A stretch of DNA of 64,000 nt from Flavobacterium fluvii (GCF_900129545.1 NZ_FQWB01000007.1:124001-188000); one strand, 5' to 3'; shown: positions 45,113-54,973, counted from the stretch's first letter. A program made the numbers and translations. The notes: generated by a model from the letters alone, not told the origin.

Positions 45113-47638
45113 TTAAAGTTTTCCTTTTTCAGATGGAATTGTCACGGGTGTCTGCAAAGAAATCATGTTTGCCAATAATTTATAAGCTCCCGAAACCCCT
45201 TCCGGCAATTCCCTGAAAAAACTCAATCCGGTATAAATATAGTGTCCTTTTCCGTAAGGAGCGATTAATAAAGCTCCTTTTTTTGGAGACTCGCCTTTGT
45301 CGTTGGAAGATAATATTGGTGTAAAATCTTTGTCGAATGAATCGGGATAATACAAACCTTGCTCCTGTTTCCATCCTTGAAAATCTTTGGCAGTAATGGT
45401 ATTTGGCGAATTTAGAACGGGATGATTGGGCGCCAGAAACCGAACTTCGGCATTTTCATCAGTGACTCTGTCCTGGGAAATATTCATTGAAAAGGGGGTT
45501 ATACTAAAAACAAGATCGGGAGTATTGTATTGTACAATCATTGTTTTTCCCGATTTTACAAAATCATAAAGAATATTTAATTTGTTGACCAATGCTTCAA
45601 CCGTGTTGAAAGCTCGGATTCCAGTCATCACAACATCAAAACTTTCTAATTTTTCGGGAGATATTTCTTCTGGATCAAGTAGGGTGACTTTATATCCCAT
45701 TTGTCTTAAACTATTGGGAACATCATCTCCGGCTCCCATAATATAAGCGATTTTTCTCTCCTCTGTTTTCAAATCCAGTCGAATAAACTTGGCTTCGGCC
45801 GATTGCAAGACCTGTTGCTTTGTAATATGGCTAAAATCGATGATGATTTGTTCTTTGTCATAGCGTTTGCCGTCAATAATGGCAATACTTTTGGCGACAG
45901 CTTCCTCTTGCAATTTGGGTGGCGTGACTTCAAAATAAACTGTTTGCTCCATACCTTTTCTGTCCAAATTAAAAGGAATGGATTTTGGCAAAACAATCCA
46001 ACTTTTGGGCAATTCGAGTTGTAAATCGCCTTTCACTGCATCTTTTCCTGCCTTTATTTTTACGGCAATGTATTTCTTTTTAGTCGTCTTGAAAAGCGAC
46101 ACTTTGTCTAAAATACTGGTGGTCACTTCGGGAACAATGTCTAAATAATTATAGACTTCCCCTTTAACCTTGTCATTGTATTTGTAAATCACGGTTCGTT
46201 CGAAAGGGATTTCAACTCCATTGATTTGAACGTTGAAAACCACTTTCACTTCTCGAATGATGTCCGGAATTCCAATGTTTTTTTGATCGGCAACAGCATA
46301 GATTCCTTCCGTTCCTTTGTCTTTCAACCAATAGGGTTGCGTGTACTCAATCGTGGACGGCAATTGCAAATCAAGCGGGATATTTTGTAAAACATTATTT
46401 TTTAATGCCAAATTTTGTGGTATTACTTTTTGGTTCGGCAAAACGGTCAGGCTCGTCAATTGCATTGTCATTGGGCTTCTGTTTATGGCTTCAACATTAA
46501 TTAACAATCGACTTTCAGGAGTAATTTCTTGAATATTGGCCCTAGCCTCAAGATATAAACCGGCACAAGCTGCAATAGTGTTTTTTATCTCTTCGGATTT
46601 GATTTGTTTCCAATGATTTTCGTCCAAAACTTGCATCATCGAATAGGCTTTTACCAAATCTGGAATACTCGCCGGAGGATTCTTGAAATCAAATTCAGAA
46701 ATTATTTTTGTCATCAATTCGCCAATGGGCTTCCCTCCTTTTACTCGATTCCAGGAAGTGTCGATTCCTTCAAAAATAGAAGTTTTATCTTTTAAAACAT
46801 CGCCATTTATTTGTTCCAAATATTCGGTCTCTTTATAACGAACAGCAGTTGTGCCAAAGCCTTGCGATTGATGGCAACTTCTACTCAATGCTGCTATTTC
46901 CTGGTTTGATTTCCCTAAAGATGGATAATAAACCCCCGTTTCCATAGTGACAAAATTAGATTTATCGGCAGCGGCAAATTTTTCCTTGCTTCCGTAAAAC
47001 CACCACGATGGATTGAAAAACTGCAGTTTGGTTTGCCAAGGTTCAACCAACTTCAATTGTTCTGGAAATAGGGTTGGATCATTGGCTTTGGCAAAACTTT
47101 CGACGCTCAACATGGCCGAGGCACTATGATGACCGTGCGTATTTCCCGAACTTCTATGGTCAAAACGGTTAATGATGACATCGGGTTGGAACTTTCTAAT
47201 TGTAAAAATAATATCCGAAAGCACTTTTTCTTTGTCCCAAATATCCAGTGTTTCCGAAGGATTTTTGGAAAAACCAAAATCATTGGCACGCGTGAAAAAC
47301 TGTTCACCACCATCTATTTTTCGAGCTTCAATCAATTCTTGGGTTCTGATAACCCCAAGTAATTCCCTGAGTTGCGGACCAATCAAGTTTTGTCCACCAT
47401 CACCTCTAGTTAGTGATAAATAGCCCGTTCTTGCCTTTGTTTCATTCGATAAATAAGATATCAATCGGGTGTTTTCGTCATCGGGATGTGCCGCAATATA
47501 AAGCACCGAACCCAAAAAATTAAGTTTTTGGATTTGATTGTAAATTTCTACCGAATTTGGTTTTTGGGGTTGTTGGGCATTTATTGTTTGGAAAGAAAGA
47601 AGGAAAATAACAAGAGATGAAATCAAAACTTTCTGCAT
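45113..47638 (-). CDS. PIG-L family deacetylase with C-terminal GATase-like domain
   Basis: An 841-residue secreted protein (signal peptide MQKVLISSLVIFLLSFQTIN..). Residues ~38-260 form the LmbE/PIG-L domain, with the zinc motif AAHPDDENTR (HPDDE) and the further His ligands in NTHGHHSAS. The family removes N-acetyl groups from GlcNAc-type substrates. A long beta-rich middle part follows, and then a C-terminal class I glutamine-amidotransferase-like fold (IAYIMGAGDDVPNSLRQMGY, NYDVVMTGIRAF-like segment) that lacks a clear catalytic triad. First of three genes with the 35-aa protein and the SSS symporter, suggesting hydrolysis outside and uptake of the product. Confidence 0.88.
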   Translation of the reverse strand: MQKVLISSLVIFLLSFQTINAQQPQKPNSVEIYNQIQKLNFLGSVLYIAAHPDDENTRLISYLSNETKARTGYLSLTRGDGGQNLIGPQLRELLGVIRTQELIEARKIDGGEQFFTRANDFGFSKNPSETLDIWDKEKVLSDIIFTIRKFQPDVIINRFDHRSSGNTHGHHSASAMLSVESFAKANDPTLFPEQLKLVEPWQTKLQFFNPSWWFYGSKEKFAAADKSNFVTMETGVYYPSLGKSNQEIAALSRSCHQSQGFGTTAVRYKETEYLEQINGDVLKDKTSIFEGIDTSWNRVKGGKPIGELMTKIISEFDFKNPPASIPDLVKAYSMMQVLDENHWKQIKSEEIKNTIAACAGLYLEARANIQEITPESRLLINVEAINRSPMTMQLTSLTVLPNQKVIPQNLALKNNVLQNIPLDLQLPSTIEYTQPYWLKDKGTEGIYAVADQKNIGIPDIIREVKVVFNVQINGVEIPFERTVIYKYNDKVKGEVYNYLDIVPEVTTSILDKVSLFKTTKKKYIAVKIKAGKDAVKGDLQLELPKSWIVLPKSIPFNLDRKGMEQTVYFEVTPPKLQEEAVAKSIAIIDGKRYDKEQIIIDFSHITKQQVLQSAEAKFIRLDLKTEERKIAYIMGAGDDVPNSLRQMGYKVTLLDPEEISPEKLESFDVVMTGIRAFNTVEALVNKLNILYDFVKSGKTMIVQYNTPDLVFSITPFSMNISQDRVTDENAEVRFLAPNHPVLNSPNTITAKDFQGWKQEQGLYYPDSFDKDFTPILSSNDKGESPKKGALLIAPYGKGHYIYTGLSFFRELPEGVSGAYKLLANMISLQTPVTIPSEKGKL

Positions 47639-47814
47639 TTTTCTGGAATTTAATTGGCAATTAGCCCAAATGTAGTAATTATACCTTTGTTATTTCAAAA
47701 TTTTCCCATAAAATTGGGTTGAATGAAATACACAATGACAGTTTACCAAAACTATTGAACTAAAAGTTAAATGAATAATTGTATCATGAAAATATTCCCT
47801 TTAGCGGATATTAA

Positions 47815-47846
47815 AAAGAGAGAGCCCAAATTGAAACTCTCTCTTT
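47815..47846 (-). terminator. Intrinsic terminator with AGAGAGAG stem
   Basis: AAAGAGAGAG / CTCTCTCTTT, with the loop CCCAAATTGAAA, lies just after the stop of the His/Gly-rich protein gene. The hairpin resembles the one at 51109-51133 in both stem and loop. Confidence 0.7.
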
Positions 47847-47867
47847 GTCATAACTAAATTTCAGGAA

Positions 47868-48353
47868 TTAATGTTTGCCTTTATGCTTTCCATTATCGTG
47901 GTGCTCTTTTCCTCCTTTGTGTCCATTACCTTGGTTTCCTTGGTTGTTATCATAATTATCATAATGCTTAGGATTTTTTCCAATGTTTTTTTGTGGACTT
48001 CCTTTATATCCTTTATGATATTTTACTTTATGGGTATTGAAATAATAATAAGGATGTGAACCATGATAATCATGCAAAACTACCTTATAACCACCATACA
48101 AATCATAATTTCTGTATGGCCCAGGTAAATATCTTGATCGCACCCATTTTCCACCGCTAAAATAAATAAATTGGGTAGCTCGAATATCATAATAAGCCTG
48201 AACATCAGGCAAATAATAGAAACCTACATTGGCATATCCAACCGGACCCCATGGTGGAGGAACTCCTATGTTTACATTAACTGAAACCTGTGAATGCATC
48301 AAGCTTGATACAAAAAGAAACATTCCCGCAGTAATTAATTTTAAGTTTTTCAT
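47868..48353 (-). CDS. Secreted protein with His/Lys/Gly/Asn-rich tail
   Basis: A 161-residue protein with a signal peptide (MKNLKLITAGMFLFVSSLMHSQ). The body, residues ~22-105, has VGFYYLPDVQAYYDIRATQF and a Tyr/Gly-rich section. The last ~50 residues are Asn/Gly/Lys/His-rich (GNQGNGHKGGKEHHDNGKHK). The tail could bind metal or be surface exposed. A single gene whose terminator lies just downstream. Function unknown. Confidence 0.75.
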   Translation of the reverse strand: MKNLKLITAGMFLFVSSLMHSQVSVNVNIGVPPPWGPVGYANVGFYYLPDVQAYYDIRATQFIYFSGGKWVRSRYLPGPYRNYDLYGGYKVVLHDYHGSHPYYYFNTHKVKYHKGYKGSPQKNIGKNPKHYDNYDNNQGNQGNGHKGGKEHHDNGKHKGKH

Positions 48354-48492
48354 CTTATTTGGGTTTTAAGTTAAAAAAATTATGCATTAATAAAGTTCAA
48401 AAATTATGCCGATTTTGCTTTCTAAAACAAATTTACGTTTCAAAACAAACTATAAAACTACCCAAAAAATTGTCTTTTTAGGTGTTTTTTTT

Positions 48493-50313
48493 TCATTTGT
48501 AAATAACGGTTCTTGGTTTGTCCAACCCAAAATCCTGGAACCCAAAATCCGAAGTATCGAATGCATTTGTTTTTAAAACATTGTTGCCATTGCCCGGAAT
48601 CGTTGGATAATAAGCCAGCGAAATCTGGAAAGTACGAAATACCAAATAATCATTGGTAATAAGCAATCCGAGACCAATTTTTGAATAAGCTTTGCTTTCA
48701 TTCAATCCCGTTGTCTCGTTTCCGAGCATGGCAATGGTATAATTGAAAAACGGATTTAATCGGAAACCAAAAACATTCCAAGGCGAATACGTTTGGGTTT
48801 GAAAGGTCAACATCATTTTTTGATTGCCATAAATTGCACTCTTGAAACCTTGAATTCCATACTCTTCGTTGATGGTCAATTGGTCTCCAATAGAATTCTG
48901 GCGATTGATTCCAATGGTCAGTTGGGGTTTGATGAACTGTCTCAGCTTCCATTTTCCAATGTCAATCAAATTAGTAAAATAATTCGCCTGAAAAGTAAAC
49001 GCCGTTTGACTGGTAACCGTTTGATTGAAAAACGTCCCCAATTCGAAGTTGAGGCTCAAAAAACCCCATTTAAAATAATTGCCAAAAGACACCTGGCCTC
49101 CCAAATAGAAACGCCCCACATTGTTTTTAAATTGATAACCCGTCGTTATTCCATATATTTTCCCGATGGGAACATCTTCGATGATTCCATTTTTAAAAAT
49201 ATACTTGTCCTCGACATATTTACGTGTGGAGATACCAATTCCGGAGAGAAAAAAATGTTCAGATGCATAAAAATCGATGGGGTCGTACTCGATGGTTGGA
49301 CTTTCGAGGTAATTTACATTCAAAAACCGGCCCGAGAAAATCAAGTTGGTTACCCTACTGTTTTCGTTGTTTTCTTTAGAAATCCTGAAAGCATATCCTG
49401 CCCAAAAATCTTGTGAATTGTATTTGAAACTTTGTTTGGCATACACCAGATTGGCGTCGGCAAGCGTATCGCTCCTAAATTGTTGGTTCAAATTAATTCC
49501 TCCGGCCCATTTCGCAAAAGGCGAGAAAAAAGGACGGTCAATCGTGATGGTTTTCCCGTAATTATCATCCAAATCCTTGAAATAATTCAGCTTGGTCACA
49601 ATGAAGGTGTTTTTGATGTTGGGGACAACATATTCCAGTTTATAGGCATCCTTCCCGTCTTCGTATCTTTTTTGATACCGACTGTTCAGCGTATGACCGG
49701 AACCAAAAAAATTGCGCTCGTTCAATTGTAAATTGGCCTTGGTGTCTGAAAAGGAAACTCTGGGCAGTAGACTCCAAGTGTCCAACACTCTAATAAAAAC
49801 ATCAACTGAATCTGCATTTTCAGCAATAAGTTGAGTAGTAATTGCTACTCTGTTTATGTAGTTTTGCGCTCTTATCAAACGAACCGATTCTTTTACCAAC
49901 AAGGAATCCAAGGGCCTTTTTTCCCTGATAAGCAAGATATTTTGAATGGCTAATTTTTTAGTTTTAGCGTGTATGGAATTCCCGTTTTTTTCGACCCAGT
50001 TTCTAGGTTTTTTGGTCGAATCAATCTCGGAATAACCAAAAGGGTCAAGAGTGACAATATTGATGTTTCGAATAATCTTGCCCTCAAAAGCTTGGTAATT
50101 TTGCTTAACTACTTTTTTTTTGCGCTTTTGCTTAGGGTTGATGGGTTTAAAAACCAACTTGTGTACAAACTTGGTGAACTTGTTTTTTTTGGAATAAGCC
50201 TGAATATCCCTGTAAACCTCGGAACTGTCTTTTTTAGGTGTGTTTTCTTGCGAGAACGCCATCTGAAAACTGAGGAGTACCAAAAGAAACAAGAATAGTG
50301 TTTTTTGCGGCAT
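48493..50313 (-). CDS. Omp85-like outer-membrane protein with POTRA domain
   Basis: A 606-residue protein with a signal peptide (MPQKTLFLFLLVLLSFQMAFS). Residues ~75-180 include GKIIRNINIVTLDPFGYSEI and LIRAQNYINRVAITTQL, typical of POTRA-type domains. From ~190 onward there are many amphipathic beta-strands up to the end (PRTVIYK). It looks like a BamA/TamA-type barrel with one to two POTRA domains. It may insert or secrete outer-membrane proteins or lipids; the client is unknown. Confidence 0.82.
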   Translation of the reverse strand: MPQKTLFLFLLVLLSFQMAFSQENTPKKDSSEVYRDIQAYSKKNKFTKFVHKLVFKPINPKQKRKKKVVKQNYQAFEGKIIRNINIVTLDPFGYSEIDSTKKPRNWVEKNGNSIHAKTKKLAIQNILLIREKRPLDSLLVKESVRLIRAQNYINRVAITTQLIAENADSVDVFIRVLDTWSLLPRVSFSDTKANLQLNERNFFGSGHTLNSRYQKRYEDGKDAYKLEYVVPNIKNTFIVTKLNYFKDLDDNYGKTITIDRPFFSPFAKWAGGINLNQQFRSDTLADANLVYAKQSFKYNSQDFWAGYAFRISKENNENSRVTNLIFSGRFLNVNYLESPTIEYDPIDFYASEHFFLSGIGISTRKYVEDKYIFKNGIIEDVPIGKIYGITTGYQFKNNVGRFYLGGQVSFGNYFKWGFLSLNFELGTFFNQTVTSQTAFTFQANYFTNLIDIGKWKLRQFIKPQLTIGINRQNSIGDQLTINEEYGIQGFKSAIYGNQKMMLTFQTQTYSPWNVFGFRLNPFFNYTIAMLGNETTGLNESKAYSKIGLGLLITNDYLVFRTFQISLAYYPTIPGNGNNVLKTNAFDTSDFGFQDFGLDKPRTVIYK

Positions 50314-50468
50314 TTGAAAAAATAATTGTAGAAACAGGAAGAAAGAAGTTCCAATTTTCCGTTAAAATAGCTGAATAACCCAATGGTATCTACCAACAAA
50401 TATTGGACTTTTATATTTCTAAAGCATTATATTATTTTTCAAAATCTTTGCATAATTCACACTTTGGA

Positions 50469-51002
50469 TTAATCCGTAAATTCCTCTACCCTGCTGCTCG
50501 GAAGTTTAATTATGGAAATTCCTTTTTGCAGCAACAAATTGTTGGGATAAACGATCATTTGTCCGTCCTTGTCTTTCAAATAGACGTAAAAAGCCCTAAT
50601 GTCTTCAATTTCGGCTTCGATTGGAAAATCTTTGTCGTGAATAAAAATAACGTCCCCAATCTTGAAGGGAAAGTAAAAGAACAAGATGATGCCCGAAGTA
50701 ATATTGCTCAAAATAGACCATTGGGCAATCATGGCAACGCCCACAACGGTTGTAAAAGAAGAAATGGCAATAATGATGTCTTTGGTATTGACACCCCAAA
50801 TAATTACCAAACCAAAAGCGGCCATAATATTTACAAACAAATGAATATATTTAATAACCAATCGCGTTCGTTGTTCAATGGTTTGGCTTCGCTTGGCAAA
50901 ACTTCGTATTAATTTTGAAAAAATCAGTCGAGTCAACATTACCAACAACAGTAAAATCCCCGTTCCAATCATCTCTCTTGCAAAATCGTTAAAAAATCTC
51001 AT
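50469..51002 (-). CDS. Small mechanosensitive channel-like protein (MscS family)
   Basis: A 177-residue membrane protein with three N-terminal helices (FAREMIGTGILLLLVMLTRL..., AAFGLVIIWGVNTKDII, AISSFTTVVGVAMIAQWSIL). The next part, FPFKIGDVIFIHDKDFPIEA, is the MscS beta-domain start, with VYPNNLLLQ after it. It is much shorter than MscS (286 aa) because the C-terminal alpha/beta domain is missing. Probably a pressure-release channel. Whether it is active without the cage is unknown. Confidence 0.82.
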   Translation of the reverse strand: MRFFNDFAREMIGTGILLLLVMLTRLIFSKLIRSFAKRSQTIEQRTRLVIKYIHLFVNIMAAFGLVIIWGVNTKDIIIAISSFTTVVGVAMIAQWSILSNITSGIILFFYFPFKIGDVIFIHDKDFPIEAEIEDIRAFYVYLKDKDGQMIVYPNNLLLQKGISIIKLPSSRVEEFTD

Positions 51003-51108
51003 CAGAATTATATTTTAAGCTAATTTACTCAAATATCCATATACTTTGCCATAATGGAATGCCGCATTGAATCCAGAACCTTTATTTTTTTGAAATCTAA
51101 ATAAAAAA

Positions 51109-51133
51109 AGAGAGCCCAAAACAGGAACTCTCT
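51109..51133 (-). terminator. Terminator of the second AI-2E gene
   Basis: AGAGAG / CTCTCT with the loop CCCAAAACAGGAA lies about 60 bp after the stop of the AI-2E gene. It is the same style as the hairpin at 47815-47846. Confidence 0.6.
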
Positions 51134-51190
51134 ATATCTTTAAATGAAATCTGCAAAAGCTAACCCATCCAATTTATTGTGTTTATCCTT

Positions 51191-52291
51191 TCATAAATCT
51201 TTTTGAGGTTTTATTTTTTTCCATTTGAAAGTCTTTGGCAAATTATTGCCCATTAAATATCCCCAAGGTTCGGCAGATTCTATCTTGTCGAAAACTATTT
51301 TTAGAATGGCCAATAATGGAATGGCCAAAAACATTCCCGAAATACCGGCAATTTGACTCCCAATTATTATTCCTACTATGGAAACAAAAGCATTGATTTG
51401 GACTTTTGTATTTATAATTAAGGGAACAAGGATGTTATTGTCAATTATTTGAACCACAATATTTACCATTATCACTCCTAAAATCATTGATAATTCTGGA
51501 GTTCCAGTCAAGGAAGACAATATGGTCAAAACTCCGGCCACCAAAATCCCCACATAGGGCACAAGGTTTAATATTCCTGTAATTATCCCCAACAAAATGG
51601 CATATTTAACACCTATAAAATAAAGTCCAATACTCGTTAATACCGAAACTGCAATCATTTCGAGTATCAAACCTGAAATATAACTTTGGACAGCGCCTTT
51701 TATTTGCGTCAAGATTTCCTGTAATTTGGCGTGATATTCTTTTCGGAATAATTTAGCAAGAAACAATACAAAATGGGTTTTATATAAAAGTATCAGGAAA
51801 GTATAAATGGGTATTAAAGTTAAATCCAAAATAGTATCGGTAACAGACAGTATCGTCGTTCCTATGGTTTCTTTTCCTTTTTCAACAGAATCTTGCGTCA
51901 CATCTTCAATATATTTTCTTTGCTCCCAAAAGCTTACTTGAAAATTTACCTTGATAAATCGCTGAATGTCAACTATAAAAAGATTGACGTTTTTTCTTAT
52001 TTCGGCAAAATCATCAGCTATATCACTAATTTGATAAGAGATGAAAGCGAGAACTCCCACAATCAGGGACACAAAAAGAAATACGGCTATCGACGATGAC
52101 AAAACATTTGGAAACCTCAATTTGGAATTTAAAAAACGAACAATCGGCAATAACAACACGGCTATCAAAAAGGCCATTAAAATAGGAATCAACACGCTTT
52201 TCCCTATGCAAAGAATATAGGTAATGCCTATCAAACTTATCACCATAAAAGAAAGCCTGACGTAAAAAGGAAATTTGATGGAGCTATTCAT
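51191..52291 (-). CDS. AI-2E family transporter (second copy)
   Basis: A 366-residue membrane protein paralogous to 8390-9472. It has the same layout: N-terminal helices, a soluble loop (~85-160), and conserved ILLGIITGILNLVPYVGILV near residue 232 and ISGMFLAIPLLAILKIVFDK near 317. It possibly exports small molecules, with substrate unknown. It is followed by its own terminator. Confidence 0.87.
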   Translation of the reverse strand: MNSSIKFPFYVRLSFMVISLIGITYILCIGKSVLIPILMAFLIAVLLLPIVRFLNSKLRFPNVLSSSIAVFLFVSLIVGVLAFISYQISDIADDFAEIRKNVNLFIVDIQRFIKVNFQVSFWEQRKYIEDVTQDSVEKGKETIGTTILSVTDTILDLTLIPIYTFLILLYKTHFVLFLAKLFRKEYHAKLQEILTQIKGAVQSYISGLILEMIAVSVLTSIGLYFIGVKYAILLGIITGILNLVPYVGILVAGVLTILSSLTGTPELSMILGVIMVNIVVQIIDNNILVPLIINTKVQINAFVSIVGIIIGSQIAGISGMFLAIPLLAILKIVFDKIESAEPWGYLMGNNLPKTFKWKKIKPQKDL

Positions 52292-52445
52292 ATATATTTG
52301 GAATCAAATTAGCATCAAAATCTCTTTTGATCATCTAATGTTTAATTAGCAAATATGACATTTCTACGAATAGCTATTGTTACATGATTTTATATATTTT
52401 TTATATAATTGTCACATTCAAAAGTTTGCATTGACACCAACATAT

Positions 52446-53030
52446 TTATACCAATCCATTCAAATATTCGTAAACTTTGTCGGTCGGCATTCCCATGACA
52501 TTGGCATAGGAACCTTCAATTTTGGAAACCCCAACAAAACCTATCCATTCCTGAATGCCGTAAGCTCCCGCTTTGTCGAATGGTTTGTAGTTTTCTATAT
52601 AATATAAAATAGCTTCTTCACTCAATTTGTTGAAAGTAACTTTCGTCACTTCATAAATAACTTTAACATCAATGTTAGTTTTAAAACAAACCGAAGTGAT
52701 GACTTCGTGAGTGGCATTCGACAACGATTTTAGAATTTCAAAGGCATCTTGGGCGTCTTTTGGTTTTCCCAAAGCCTTGTTTTTGTGCCAAACGATGGTG
52801 TCGCTGGTGATGAGGATTTCGTGGTTTTTCAATTCTCCTTCAAAAGCACCGGCTTTCAATTCTGCCAAATAATTGGTGATTTCTTCCGCTTTAAGTTCCG
52901 ATGGAAAAATTTCCTCTATTTCTTTCAACCTGATTTCGAAATCCAAGTCCAAATCCTTGAAAAATTGTTGACGTCTTGGCGAACCCGAAGCCAATATCAG
53001 CTTGTATTTTTGCAATTTATTTTTAAGCAT
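52446..53030 (-). CDS. Maf-family nucleoside triphosphate pyrophosphatase
   Basis: A 194-residue enzyme that hydrolyses non-canonical or excess dTTP/UTP to monophosphates. The start YKLILASGSPRRQQFFKDLDLD has the SxSPRR phosphate-binding motif. SDTIVWHKNKALGKP near residue 75 and YKPFDKAGAYGIQEW near 148 hold the conserved Asp and Lys. Its start overlaps the end of the UbiA-family gene by 8 bp, so the two are translated together. Confidence 0.92.
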   Translation of the reverse strand: MLKNKLQKYKLILASGSPRRQQFFKDLDLDFEIRLKEIEEIFPSELKAEEITNYLAELKAGAFEGELKNHEILITSDTIVWHKNKALGKPKDAQDAFEILKSLSNATHEVITSVCFKTNIDVKVIYEVTKVTFNKLSEEAILYYIENYKPFDKAGAYGIQEWIGFVGVSKIEGSYANVMGMPTDKVYEYLNGLV

Positions 53031-53949
53031 TGTGTTTAATGTTTAGGCTGATGACCACAATCGAAAGTATTCCGAAAAACAGAATCCATTTTAGAACGGT
53101 ACTCAAATGATGAAAATCTTTGGTTTTTGCTGCCGACCAAATATTTGTGGTAAAATAAAGCAACGGCGCCAATATAAAAACTAATCCGTAAACTGTCGCA
53201 AACAACAATCCCGAAGCAAACAAATTAGTGTTGATGTAATAAACGATGCAAATGATGGGAATAAAACTCAATACAAAAACCAATTTTGCAGTTCTTTTTA
53301 CGCCAAAAACAATCGGTAAAGTACTCATTCCTTGATTGAAATCGCCATTCACGTCTTGCAAATCTTTAACTATTTCCCTGATAAAATTAATGATGAAAGC
53401 AAAAAGGGCATAGTCCAAAAGAATACCGAAAAGCATTCCCATAACGGGTCTGTTTCCTTCAAAAGTAACGGGATACAAATCGAAAATCCCGATAATGATT
53501 ACGCTAAACGAAAGCAGCAAAGCCACTATAATATTGCCAATGAGCAAACTTTGTTTCAAGCTCGTGGCATAAAAATAAAGCGTCGCCGCAATGATTATGA
53601 ATATGGATGCAAAACTGGGTTTATTGATAACATTCGACAAATAAAACCCCATTGCCACGCCAACAACAGTGAAGCCAATGTAAAGATTATACGCCTTGGT
53701 TTCGGATATAAACTTCCCGACAATCACGTTTTTGGGTTTGTTTTCAATGTCAGTTTCCACGTCAAAAATATTGTTGATGATATAACCACCAGCCGCAATG
53801 CAAACCGTTGCCAAAACCAAAATACCGTATTGCCAATCGGACAAAGCCAACGGAATATTTTGCAATTCCAGAAAACCATATCTAAAAATAAGCTGCATCA
53901 ACGCCAGCATTAACAGGTTTTGGTAACGAATTAATTTAAGGTACTTCAT
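53023..53949 (-). CDS. UbiA-family prenyltransferase, GGGP-synthase-like annotation group
   Basis: A 308-residue membrane enzyme of the UbiA superfamily with eight to nine helices. The first Asp-rich motif is NNIFDVETDIENKPKNVIVG (NDxxD type, near residue 60). The second is IVKDLQDVNGDFNQGMST (near 191). Flavobacterial members are often annotated as geranylgeranylglycerol-phosphate transferases, but the acceptor is uncertain. It ends inside the Maf gene start. Confidence 0.85.
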   Translation of the reverse strand: MKYLKLIRYQNLLMLALMQLIFRYGFLELQNIPLALSDWQYGILVLATVCIAAGGYIINNIFDVETDIENKPKNVIVGKFISETKAYNLYIGFTVVGVAMGFYLSNVINKPSFASIFIIIAATLYFYATSLKQSLLIGNIIVALLLSFSVIIIGIFDLYPVTFEGNRPVMGMLFGILLDYALFAFIINFIREIVKDLQDVNGDFNQGMSTLPIVFGVKRTAKLVFVLSFIPIICIVYYINTNLFASGLLFATVYGLVFILAPLLYFTTNIWSAAKTKDFHHLSTVLKWILFFGILSIVVISLNIKHNA

Positions 53950-54015
53950 TCTTTTAGTATTCAGTCCCAGTCGCAGTTTTCAGTTCTTGTTGCTACTGAA
54001 AATTGCTGCTGAAAA

Positions 54016-54729
54016 CTATTTCTTGAGCAAATAGCGAATCACGGTTTCGGCGGCATGCAATCCGAATAATCCCGGCATATAGCTGTTGGTTCCGTAAAAA
54101 GACTTCTTGAAATTGGAACCATCGGTCATTTTCAAACTCGCACTATCTTGAATTTCGGACGAAAAAACCACTTTCAGTTTATTGATTTTAGCTGCTTTCA
54201 ATCGACGGCGAATCGTTTTGGCCAAATAACAATTTATGGTATTGCTGATATCTGCCACCTTTACTTTGGAAGCTTGCATCTTTCCTCCCGCCCCCATCGA
54301 AGAAATGATTTTCACTCTTTTGCGCTTGGCGGCAATGATTAAATTCAATTTTGGCGTGATGCTGTCGATACAATCCAAAACATAATCAAATTCGTCTGAA
54401 ACCAGTTCGAAAGCTCTTTCCGGCGATAAAAATTCCTCCACTCTTGTCAGTTTCAATTCAGGATTGATGTCCATTAATCGGTCACCTACAATGGTCACTT
54501 TGGATTGTCCTATTGTCGAATGCAAAGCAGGCAATTGTCGGTTGATGTTCGTGATATCCACAATATCGCCATCCACAATTGTCATTTTTCCCACTCCCGC
54601 CCTGGCCAAAAACTCTGCAGAAAAAGAACCAACTCCTCCTAATCCCACTACCAACACATTGGAGTTTCTTAATTTTTCTAATCCTTCTGCTTTAAATAAA
54701 AGTTCTGCTCTTTCTGTCCACTCTTTCAT
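54016..54729 (-). CDS. tcdA: tRNA threonylcarbamoyladenosine dehydratase
   Basis: A 237-residue E1-like enzyme that cyclises t6A to ct6A in tRNA. It has the ATP-binding GLGGVGSFSAEFLARAGVGK near residue 31, VDGDIVDITNINRQLPAL near 52 and the adenylation-site DYVLDCIDSITPKLNLI near 115. YGTNSYMPGLFGLHAAETVI at the end matches the TcdA C-terminus. Single gene. Confidence 0.92.
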   Translation of the reverse strand: MKEWTERAELLFKAEGLEKLRNSNVLVVGLGGVGSFSAEFLARAGVGKMTIVDGDIVDITNINRQLPALHSTIGQSKVTIVGDRLMDINPELKLTRVEEFLSPERAFELVSDEFDYVLDCIDSITPKLNLIIAAKRKRVKIISSMGAGGKMQASKVKVADISNTINCYLAKTIRRRLKAAKINKLKVVFSSEIQDSASLKMTDGSNFKKSFYGTNSYMPGLFGLHAAETVIRYLLKK

Positions 54730-54803
54730 AGTTCATTATCGTTTGTTTTTGGTATTCAAAATCTGAAATCTTTTTTCTATGTCGTTTTCTTACTAATTTA
54801 CTC

Positions 54804-54924
54804 GTCACTTCGAGTGATTTTGAATTTTAATGCGACAGCTTTAAGATTCAAAATTGTATCGAGAAGCCTATTCTAATTAAAATTCTCGATACATCCCGAT
54901 AAAAATCGGGACACTCGAACTGAC
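54804..54924. repeat. Nested palindromic intergenic element
   Basis: Several inverted repeats lie one inside the other: GTCACTTCGAGTG with CACTCGAACTGAC; TTTTGAATTTTAA with TTAAGATTCAAAA; GTATCGAGAA with TTCTCGATAC; and CCCGAT with ATCGGG. The whole 121-bp unit could fold into a branched structure. It resembles a dispersed repeat that I remember from flavobacterial genomes. It lies between TatD and TcdA. Confidence 0.6.
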
Positions 54925-54973
54925 GATCTACGGCTATTATTTCATTTACTAAAGAAACGACATTGATTCGTTG

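Noticed and set aside
47950..47977. ATCATAATTATCATAATG resembling the FNR-like palindromes
   Set aside because: It lies inside the coding repeat (Asn/Tyr/Asp codons) of the 161-aa secreted protein, far from a promoter.
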